Shown here: one piece after another, positions 1 through 4,714 of the stretch
How the letters are laid out: each line of letters opens with the position of its first letter
Numbering within the stretch: position 1 is the stretch's first letter
Assembly: GCA_963514535.1 (NCBI GenBank)
Contig: CAUPUB010000120.1
Coordinates: 1 to 5,950 of the forward strand
DNA length: 5,950 nt
Direction of reading: 5' to 3'
From: CAJPSE01 sp963514535
Lineage (GTDB): Bacteria > Synergistota > Synergistia > Synergistales > Aminobacteriaceae
Translations under genes and position numbers: made by a program
The notes under the pieces: generated by a model
Database searches by the model: none
Seen by the model: only the letters and a program-made list of their open reading frames with translations
Told to the model about the DNA's origin: nothing

Positions 1-55
1 CTGAGGCATTGTCTGGAGGGATTTCTTTTGCTGAAATGTGGAATCGTCGGCCTAC
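1..55. repeat. Upstream copy of a 55-bp direct repeat covering the ychF start
   Basis: These 55 bases are identical to 150-204, an offset of 149 bases; identity ends at base 56 versus 205. The repeat carries a Shine-Dalgarno-like GGAGGG (15-20), a TTG start (28-30) and nine codons reading MLKCGIVGL. The left end touches the window edge, so the repeat may extend further upstream. It could be a real tandem duplication, the product of an insertion and rearrangement, or an assembly artefact. The sequence alone cannot separate these. Confidence 0.95.
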
Positions 56-67
56 TCCAGATTCCTG

Positions 68-84
68 ATGGGGCTTCGCCCCAT
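68..84. repeat. Perfect 7-bp stem hairpin (REP-like)
   Basis: ATGGGGC (68-74) and GCCCCAT (78-84) are exact reverse complements around a TTC loop. No T-run follows, so it is not a standard intrinsic terminator. Compact GGGGC-TTC-GCCCC hairpins of this kind often belong to dispersed intergenic repeats in GC-rich bacteria. Whether this one is dispersed needs the rest of the genome. Confidence 0.7.
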
Positions 85-89
85 ACCCC

Positions 90-112
90 CGTCGGTATCG
101 GGGATACCGACG
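90..112. repeat. Perfect 10-bp stem hairpin
   Basis: CGTCGGTATC (90-99) and GATACCGACG (103-112) are exact reverse complements around a GGG loop. It begins six bases after the hairpin ending at 84. The pair forms a compact double-hairpin unit between the two copies of the ychF start. No T-run follows. A bipartite REP/MITE-like repeat or a structured leader are both possible. Confidence 0.75.
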
Positions 113-149
113 AGAGCGGCAGGCCGACCTCATCATTCGCCGTAAAGTC

Positions 150-204
150 CTGAGGCATTGTCTGGAGGGATTTCTTTTGCTGAAATGTGGAATCGTCGGC
201 CTAC
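150..204. repeat. Downstream copy of the 55-bp direct repeat
   Basis: Identical to bases 1-55. This copy supplies the start used by the complete ychF: GGAGGG at 164-169, seven bases, then TTG at 177-179. The upstream short frame stops at 151-153, inside the first bases of this copy. Confidence 0.95.
164..169 (+). promoter_or_regulatory. Ribosome-binding site fixing the TTG start of ychF
   Basis: GGAGGG sits seven bases before TTG 177-179. The encoded MLKCGIVGLP matches the usual YchF N-terminus, where the P-loop begins within the first ten residues. That decides for this non-ATG start over any internal ATG. Confidence 0.75.
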
Positions 205-1274
205 CGCTCTGCGGCAAGTCGACCGTCTTCAACGTGATTACACGGGCCGGGGCGGAGGTCAAGCCCTACGCCAGCGGCAGGACCGAGCCCAACCGGGCGT
301 TGGTCAGCGTGCCGGACAGGCGCTTCGACAGGCTGGTGGAGATCTTCGCGCCCAAAAAGGCGACGCCCGCGACGGTGGAGTTCGTGGACCTGGCGGGGCT
401 CTCCCGCGACGCCAGCAAGGGCGCGGGGCTGGGGAACTCCTTCCTCTCCTTCGTCTCGGAGTCGGACGCGCTGCTGCACGTCGTTCGGGTCTTCGGGAAC
501 CCGAACGTTCCCCACCCGGAGAACTCCATCGACCCCCTGCGCGACTGGCAGATCGTGGAGATGGAGCTGATCTACCGAGATCTGGGCGTCATCGAGAACC
601 GGCTCTCCCGGCTGGACGAGAAGGCGGCGAAGAAGAAGACGACCCCCGCGGAGGCCGCGGAGGCCGAGCTCCTGCACGCGCTCCAGGACCACCTGATGGA
701 GGAGCGGCCGCTGCGGGAGTACCCCCTGACCGACGAACAGAAAAGGACGCTGTCGGGGTTCGCCTTCCTGACCCTGAAGCCGGAGCTGGTGGTGCTGAAC
801 CTGGACGAGGGGCAGACCGGCTCCGTCCCGGCCGCGGACGCCCTGGAGGCGGCCATGCGGGAGAAGGGGCTCCTGACCCTGCGCATCTTCGGGTCCATCG
901 AGATGGACCTGGCACAGCTGGAGCCGGGGGAGCAGGAGGAGTTCATGAAGGAGCTGGAGATCGATGAACCGGGCCGGGACCGCCTGATCCACGAGGCGTA
1001 CCGCCTGCTGGGGCTCCTGTCGTTCTTCACGAGCGGTGCGGACGAGGTTCGCGCCTGGACACTGCACGATGGCGACACCGCGGTGGACGCGGCCGGCGCC
1101 ATCCACTCCGACCTCGCGCGCGGATTCATCCGGGCCCAGGTGGTGGCCTACGACGACTTCGTATCGTGCGGGGCGACGCTCGCCGCCTGCCGCGACAAGG
1201 GCGTCCTGAGGCTGGAGGGAAAGGAATACCGGGTCCGGGACGGGGACATGATCGAGATACGATTCAACGTTTAG
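177..1274 (+). CDS. ychF: YchF/OLA1-family P-loop NTPase
   Basis: The product is a 365-residue Obg-related P-loop NTPase, close to the usual YchF length of about 363. The family is cytosolic, ribosome-associated, generally prefers ATP over GTP, and is linked to stress responses and translation. Visible motifs: P-loop GLPLCGKST (8-16); TEPN switch segment (36-39); DLAGL Walker B (71-75), with the hydrophobic residue that replaces catalytic Gln in this family; GAGLGN (82-87); a charged helical insertion (about 125-200); and NLDE (208-211), the NxxE version of G4 that goes with relaxed guanine specificity. A TGS domain fills about 285-365 (VRAWTLHDGD, AAGAIHSDLARGFIRAQVV, ending IRFNV). The P-loop LPLCGKST differs from the common LPNVGKST, so this is a divergent branch or a paralogue. 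Its start region is duplicated upstream. No gene follows closely, suggesting a separate unit. Confidence 0.95.
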   Translation: MLKCGIVGLPLCGKSTVFNVITRAGAEVKPYASGRTEPNRALVSVPDRRFDRLVEIFAPKKATPATVEFVDLAGLSRDASKGAGLGNSFLSFVSESDALLHVVRVFGNPNVPHPENSIDPLRDWQIVEMELIYRDLGVIENRLSRLDEKAAKKKTTPAEAAEAELLHALQDHLMEERPLREYPLTDEQKRTLSGFAFLTLKPELVVLNLDEGQTGSVPAADALEAAMREKGLLTLRIFGSIEMDLAQLEPGEQEEFMKELEIDEPGRDRLIHEAYRLLGLLSFFTSGADEVRAWTLHDGDTAVDAAGAIHSDLARGFIRAQVVAYDDFVSCGATLAACRDKGVLRLEGKEYRVRDGDMIEIRFNV

Positions 1275-1336
1275 CCGATGCCCGCAAACGATTTGGGGAC
1301 AGTGTGAGGTTGGAGGTTCCAATTCGGAATTTGGGG

Positions 1337-1365
1337 TTGTAATCGGGATGGGGAAGCTCTACACT
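1337..1365 (+). promoter_or_regulatory. Candidate sigma-70-type promoter for the UshA-like gene
   Basis: TTGTAA (1337-1342) matches the -35 consensus at four of six positions. TACACT (1360-1365) matches the -10 consensus at four of six, with exactly 17 bases between them. Transcription would begin near 1372, giving a leader of about 95 bases that includes the stem-loop at 1390-1423. The placement is sensible, but two four-of-six matches can arise by chance. Confidence 0.4.
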
Positions 1366-1389
1366 ATTCTGATGTACGGGACGCCGCTT

Positions 1390-1423
1390 ATGCCCGTCCG
1401 GCCCGGGGCGGCCGGACGGGCAT
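1390..1423 (+). promoter_or_regulatory. Perfect 14-bp GC-rich stem-loop in the leader
   Basis: ATGCCCGTCCGGCC (1390-1403) and GGCCGGACGGGCAT (1410-1423) are exact reverse complements around a six-base CGGGGC loop. No T-run follows on either strand, so it lacks the canonical intrinsic-terminator tail. It lies 43 bases before the ATG of the exported protein and downstream of the candidate promoter. It could be the ychF terminator (U-less type), an mRNA 5' stabiliser, an attenuator, or a DNA palindrome bound by a protein. Confidence 0.7.
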
Positions 1424-1466
1424 TCCGGTGGTGTCCATTGTCCGAACAAGGAGTGTTGAAGCGATC

Positions 1467-3119
1467 ATGAAAAAACGACTGCTCCGAGGGCTCGCCCTGT
1501 CGATCTGTCTCCTCATGGTGACGTGTGCCGCGTACGCCCGCGATGGAGAGGTTACTCTTTACACACTCAATCATCTTCAAAGCCACCTCCTGCCCGTCAA
1601 GTCCACGGCCAAGCGGTCGCTTCCCGCCATGGGCGGGCTGTGTGCAGCCACGGGAATCGTGAATGCGGACATGAAGAAGAACGTCAACCCCATATTCGTC
1701 GCAACGGGCGAGACCGTCGCGGGGACGATGTGGCGTTATTTCAAGGGCAAACCCGAGATGCTCGCGCTCGAGAGGGCTGGAATTGCGGTCAACTCGCTTG
1801 GCAAGCACGAGTTCGACTACGGCCTGGGGCACTTGAAGGCGGCGCTTTCCGTGTCGCGCGTCCCCGTCGTCATCTCGAACCTCGTCACCCAGGACCCCGA
1901 GCTGCTGGGGATCCTGCAGAAGAACGTCGTGCTGCAGGCGGGCGATATGAAGGTGGGGTTCTTCGGGCTCCTCTCCCCCGCCGTCATGCGGTTGACCAAC
2001 CGGCCCGAGGGGGTCTCGTTCGATCCGGACTTCAATACCGTGGCCCGGGAGATGGTGGACGATCTGAGGCGGAAGGGCGCCGACGTCATCGTCCTTCTCA
2101 GCGGCCTTTACGAGAACGAGAGCGTCGCGCTGGCCCGATCGGTGGCGGGGATACACGTCATCACGGGATGCGGGGCGCCCCTCAAGCAGACCGACAAGCC
2201 CATCCTCATCGAGGACCCGGAGGGTGACCCGACCCTCCTGATCTGGAGCGGCCTGGGAGGACAGTTCGTGGGACGCCTGGGCATCAGGATGAAGGACGGC
2301 CGGCTGGACACCGGGGGGACCTCCTGGGAGCTGATCCCCGTTCTAGGCAAGGCAATATCCGACCCCGGGGTGCTGGAGGTCGCCCTCGAGTACGAGGATA
2401 AGCTGGCGCGCGCCCTCAGCCGCGTGCTTGGGAGCTTCGAGCACCCGCTCGATACCAGGAGCAAGACGTTGAGGACCGGGGAGGCGCCCATCGGGAACTT
2501 CATCACCGACAGCATGCGCTTCAAGGCCAGCTCGGACGTGGCCCTGATCAACAGTGGAGGGATCCGCGGGGGCACCATCTATCCCGCGGGGGAGTTCTCG
2601 GAACGGACCCTCGCGGACATACTGCCCTTCGGAGACCGGATCTTCGTGCTGACCCTGACGGGTAAGGAGCTGCGCTGGGTGCTGGAGGTCTCCGCGTCGG
2701 CCCTGATCGCGGACGAAACGGACGATTACAACCCCCTGGAACGCCTTCATAACGGCTCGTTCCTCCAGGTATCCGGGCTCAAGGCCGTCTACGACCTGTC
2801 CAGGCCCCCCACCATCATGAAGGACGACCGCGTGCTCACCCTGGGAAGCCGTCTGGAGTCCCTTCTCGTCCTCAAGGACGGCGGATGGGAGGAGGTCATG
2901 GATGAGGGGACCTACACCGTGGCTACCACGGGCTGGATGGTCAACGGGGGCGACGGGGAGAAGTACGAGGTGTTGAGGAGCGCCCCCCGCGTCGAGACCC
3001 CCTATCTCGATACCGATGCCTTTGCCGAATACCTGAGCGTCGATTGCCGGGGGAGGGCGGACCCCAGGGAGGAAGGGCGCATCACCCTCACGGGACGCAA
3101 AGGGGAGCGGACTCTTTGA
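1467..3119 (+). CDS. Exported UshA/5'-nucleotidase-family protein with degenerate metal site
   Basis: The 550-residue product starts with a Sec signal peptide (KKRLLR, then a hydrophobic core, likely cleavage after AYA at 24), so it should be periplasmic. The fold follows UshA/CD73. An N-terminal metallophosphoesterase-like domain (about 28-295) is followed by a C-terminal nucleotidase domain (about 315-545). The C-terminal domain looks intact: GEAPIGNFITDSMR (338-351), NSGGIRGG (362-369), ILPFGD (385-390), LTGKEL (396-401) and WMVNGGDG (490-497). The metal-site motifs are not: the usual NDxH is NHLQ (35-38), GD is GE (81-82), GNHEFD is GKHEFD (112-117), the LSH motif is LSG (211-213) and GHSH is GCGA (234-237). 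The catalytic-type His114 and Asp117 remain. Hydrolase activity is therefore doubtful, and a nucleoside or nucleotide-binding role is an inference. ATG 1467 is chosen because the signal peptide follows at once; AAGGAG (1448-1453) lies 13 bases upstream, rather far. GTG 1428 would add 13 residues before the signal peptide. Confidence 0.9.
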   Translation: MKKRLLRGLALSICLLMVTCAAYARDGEVTLYTLNHLQSHLLPVKSTAKRSLPAMGGLCAATGIVNADMKKNVNPIFVATGETVAGTMWRYFKGKPEMLALERAGIAVNSLGKHEFDYGLGHLKAALSVSRVPVVISNLVTQDPELLGILQKNVVLQAGDMKVGFFGLLSPAVMRLTNRPEGVSFDPDFNTVAREMVDDLRRKGADVIVLLSGLYENESVALARSVAGIHVITGCGAPLKQTDKPILIEDPEGDPTLLIWSGLGGQFVGRLGIRMKDGRLDTGGTSWELIPVLGKAISDPGVLEVALEYEDKLARALSRVLGSFEHPLDTRSKTLRTGEAPIGNFITDSMRFKASSDVALINSGGIRGGTIYPAGEFSERTLADILPFGDRIFVLTLTGKELRWVLEVSASALIADETDDYNPLERLHNGSFLQVSGLKAVYDLSRPPTIMKDDRVLTLGSRLESLLVLKDGGWEEVMDEGTYTVATTGWMVNGGDGEKYEVLRSAPRVETPYLDTDAFAEYLSVDCRGRADPREEGRITLTGRKGERTL

Positions 3120-3145
3120 CTCCTCACGGGACGACGGTGCATCGC

Positions 3146-3153
3146 AGGGGAGG
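3146..3153 (+). promoter_or_regulatory. Ribosome-binding site fixing the TTG start of dgkA
   Basis: AGGGGAGG lies six bases before TTG 3160-3162. No in-frame ATG is available before the first membrane segments. Starting at this TTG places the catalytic residues at the same numbers as in E. coli DgkA, which supports the choice. Confidence 0.75.
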
Positions 3154-3159
3154 CGGCCT

Positions 3160-3525
3160 TTGAGACGTTACACCCCGTGGAAACGCCTCTACAATGCCAC
3201 CGCGTACTCCCTGAGCGGCCTTTTTCAGGCATTCAGGCAGGAGCAGGCCTTCGAGTACGAGGCTGTGGTGTTCTTCTTTTTGTGCGCCCTGCTGCTTCAC
3301 CTGCGGCCTCCGCTGCCGCGTGCCCTGGCCGTGCTCGGGGGCTGGATGGCCGTGATGGCCCTCGAGCTGGTCAACAGCGCGGTCGAAAGGGCCTTTGACC
3401 TGATCGATCGAAACTATCGCGCCGAGATCAAGGCGGGGAAGGATATGCTCTCCGCAGCCGTGTTCCTTGCGATCGCGTTCAACGTCCTCCTCTGGGCGGC
3501 GCTGATCTTCCAGCCCCGCGTCTGA
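3160..3525 (+). CDS. dgkA: DgkA-family diacylglycerol/undecaprenol kinase
   Basis: The 121-residue integral membrane protein matches the small prokaryotic DgkA family, which phosphorylates diacylglycerol or undecaprenol with ATP in the inner membrane. It would recycle lipid by-products of envelope synthesis or feed the undecaprenyl-phosphate pool. An amphipathic N-terminal part (1-30) precedes three hydrophobic helices (about 33-48, 53-74 and 97-117). The family signature is complete: E28, E34, E69-x-x-N72-x-x-x-E76, then K94-D95, matching the numbering of the E. coli catalytic residues from memory. The choice between diacylglycerol and undecaprenol cannot be made from sequence by eye. The gene lies 40 bases after the UshA-like gene and 38 bases before the anchored protein, suggesting one operon. 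Confidence 0.95.
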   Translation: MRRYTPWKRLYNATAYSLSGLFQAFRQEQAFEYEAVVFFFLCALLLHLRPPLPRALAVLGGWMAVMALELVNSAVERAFDLIDRNYRAEIKAGKDMLSAAVFLAIAFNVLLWAALIFQPRV

Positions 3526-3526
3526 C

Positions 3527-3548
3527 GCTGTAAAGCAGCTGTAAAGCA
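3527..3548. repeat. Tandem 11-bp repeat in the dgkA/orf350 spacer
   Basis: GCTGTAAAGCA occurs twice head to tail (3527-3537 and 3538-3548), starting one base after the dgkA stop. It runs into the AAAGGAG ribosome-binding site (3548-3554) of the next gene, nine bases before its ATG. It looks like a slippage duplication. It occupies most of the 38-base spacer and changes the distance between the two genes. Confidence 0.85.
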
Positions 3549-3563
3549 AAGGAGATATCGCCG

Positions 3564-4616
3564 ATGTCGTTCAACCTACAGACCGTGCTGACCTCATTCC
3601 ATCAGAGCGTAATGGAGGTATTCGGGCCCCTGCTGGATTGGCTCGATTCCGTTCCTGCGCTCCAACCCCTCCAGCCCTATCGGTATTGCATGCCCTACGT
3701 CGTCATCGGGCTGGTACTCTTTCTCTTGTTGCTGCTGGCACACGTCCTGAGACGGAAAGGCCGGGGCCCTCGGAGAGAAAAAACTCCCCGCTCCACGTCC
3801 GCATCCAGGTCTGCGTCCAGATCCACATCCGCATTCTCGGGAACGCCCGTCCAGGGCAGGGCCATCGACATCATGCCCGATTTTCCGGACCCTGTACCGC
3901 AGGCTGGAGCCCCTACACAGATCCAGGAGGAGGGATTTTCGGTCCCCACCATGGCGGGATCAGGGGCGTCCGTTCCTGATTTCGCCGCGTCCGGCCCCGT
4001 AGTCCTAACCGCTCCCGCGCCGGGGGCCACCTTCGGTCCCTCGGCGAGCCCCGTCTCCCCACCCGCAGCGGATTTCGCCGGGGCCTTCATTCCATCCGCG
4101 GCGCCGATCTCTCCCGCGGCACCGATTCCTCCCGCGGCACCGGCCGCGGCACGGACTCCGCCCCAAACCCCAGCTCCAGCCGCCCCCCGACACGAGGTCC
4201 CGGGGCCTCCCAGGGCCGCCGCGAGCCTCATCACGCCCCCCGAGTCGGAGTTCCAGCGAATCTACATCGAGATGTACATCTACCTGGAGCTCACCACAAA
4301 CTTCGGCGCGCTGAGGGCAAACGTCAACGGGATGCTCTCCCGTGGGGCCTCCACGGAGCCCTTGATGCCGGATGGAAGCGCAGCCCCCGAGGAGCACATC
4401 CTCGCCTGCATCGCACTCGCCGCGCTGGAGGACCTTCAAACGAAGGAGTCCCGCCTCGAATCGGGGAAGCTGAGCCCGCATGGGGAGGAGCTGTGCAAGA
4501 TCTACAACTACATCCTGGACCACCTGAGGGGAGGCGGAAAGCTTTCGGAGGACTCCGCCAGGAAACTGCTCCAGGATACCCTGGAGAGGGTCCGCGGAAC
4601 AACGGGAGCGTCCTGA
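3564..4616 (+). CDS. Membrane-anchored protein with Ala/Pro-rich linker, unknown function
   Basis: I do not recognise this 350-residue protein. A mildly amphipathic N-terminus (1-40) leads to one strong transmembrane helix (about 42-62, VVIGLVLFLLLLL), followed at once by a basic stop (RRKGRGPRREK, 63-73). By the positive-inside rule the bulk of the protein is cytoplasmic. Next come a Ser/Arg-rich stretch (about 75-93) and a long low-complexity Ala/Pro/Ser linker to about 225, including three six-residue AAPxxx units (179-196). From about 227 to the end it becomes an ordered-looking, mostly helical domain (SEFQRIYIEMYIYLELTTNF, later EEHILACIALAALEDLQ and ELCKIYNYILDHL). The plan is anchor, flexible tether, helical module, as in scaffold or polar-localisation proteins. 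AAAGGAG lies nine bases before ATG 3564. The gene follows dgkA by 38 bases, probably the same transcript. Confidence 0.85.
   Translation: MSFNLQTVLTSFHQSVMEVFGPLLDWLDSVPALQPLQPYRYCMPYVVIGLVLFLLLLLAHVLRRKGRGPRREKTPRSTSASRSASRSTSAFSGTPVQGRAIDIMPDFPDPVPQAGAPTQIQEEGFSVPTMAGSGASVPDFAASGPVVLTAPAPGATFGPSASPVSPPAADFAGAFIPSAAPISPAAPIPPAAPAAARTPPQTPAPAAPRHEVPGPPRAAASLITPPESEFQRIYIEMYIYLELTTNFGALRANVNGMLSRGASTEPLMPDGSAAPEEHILACIALAALEDLQTKESRLESGKLSPHGEELCKIYNYILDHLRGGGKLSEDSARKLLQDTLERVRGTTGAS
4098..4151 (+). repeat. Three 18-bp coding repeats in the Ala/Pro linker
   Basis: Three adjacent in-frame 18-base units (4098-4115, 4116-4133, 4134-4151) encode AAPISP, AAPIPP and AAPAAA. The first two differ at few bases and the third is more diverged. 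They show that the linker grew in part by tandem duplication of an AAPxxx unit, so its length is likely to vary between strains. Confidence 0.75.
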
Positions 4617-4653
4617 TGGGGCTATGCCTTCCCAGCCTCAAGTGAAAAGGGAC

Positions 4654-4702
4654 GATCTCGTGATCTCGTTTGGTTTAATAATAAAGAGAATTAGCAATAT
4701 AT
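4654..4702 (+). promoter_or_regulatory. Tandem 8-bp repeat and AT-rich promoter-like leader of the HAD gene
   Basis: The 98-base gap between stop 4616 and ATG 4715 contains GATCTCGT twice in tandem (4654-4661, 4662-4669). A sharply AT-rich run follows (4669-4702: TTTGGTTTAATAATAAAG and onward) in otherwise GC-rich surroundings. TTTAAT (4674-4679) resembles a -10 box, but no good -35 stands 17 bases upstream. TTGGTT (4670-4675) resembles a -35 but lacks a well-spaced -10. A promoter here is plausible from composition only. GGAGAGGG (4703-4710) serves as the ribosome-binding site. Confidence 0.35.
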
Positions 4703-4714
4703 GGAGAGGGATTT

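Larger units (their letters stand above)
28..153 (+). pseudogene. Abortive 41-codon reading frame from the duplicated ychF start
   Basis: Starting at the TTG of the upstream repeat copy, the frame reads MLKCGIVGL, exactly the YchF N-terminus. It then leaves the repeat and continues through non-homologous sequence (LQIPDGASPHTPVGIG and onward) to a TGA at 151-153, just inside the second repeat copy. It lacks the GKS of the P-loop and everything after it, so it cannot be a working GTPase/ATPase. It has the same ribosome-binding site as the full gene and might be translated as a leader peptide ending 23 bases before the real start. That role is inference; a dead fragment is the simpler reading. 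Confidence 0.55.
1275..1466 (+). other. 192-base spacer between ychF and the UshA-like gene
   Basis: No credible gene is seen here. The first part is less GC-rich than the flanking genes and contains a small dyad, AATTC-G-GAATT (1321-1331), just upstream of a candidate promoter. The second part holds a perfect GC-rich stem-loop and the ribosome-binding site of the next gene. The dyad could be an operator, but five-base arms are too short to be confident. Confidence 0.6.

Noticed and set aside
1..204. A transposon insertion with target-site duplication at the ychF start
   Set aside because: The 55-bp direct repeat is much longer than usual target duplications. The 94-base insert has no terminal inverted repeats at its ends and no transposase.
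158..967. Second + strand open frame overlapping ychF (269 codons)
   Set aside because: The translation is almost entirely Arg/Gly/Ala/Pro, typical of a frameshifted reading of a GC-rich gene.
201..1322. Long open frame on the minus strand across ychF (373 codons), with others nested
   Set aside because: It is a shadow of the GC-rich ychF. The translation has no recognisable motif, is rich in Arg, Leu, Gln and Val as expected of antisense frames, and conflicts with a clearly identified gene.
1467..1539. Lipoprotein signal with Cys20 as lipidation site
   Set aside because: The residues before Cys20 are MVT; Thr at -1 does not fit the lipobox, while AYA at 22-24 gives a good ordinary signal-peptidase site.
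1359..2156. Minus-strand frame of 265 codons over the UshA-like gene
   Set aside because: No motif, no ribosome-binding site of note, and it runs through the promoter and hairpin region into a confident gene.
3790..3842. Ser/Arg coding repeats as a CRISPR-like or satellite array
   Set aside because: The similarity comes from reuse of TCC and similar Ser codons in a low-complexity protein segment. There are no regular spacers or exact repeats.
4617..4653. Intrinsic terminator after the membrane-anchored protein gene
   Set aside because: Only a four-base TCCC/GGGA pairing with a large loop could be found, and no T-run follows.
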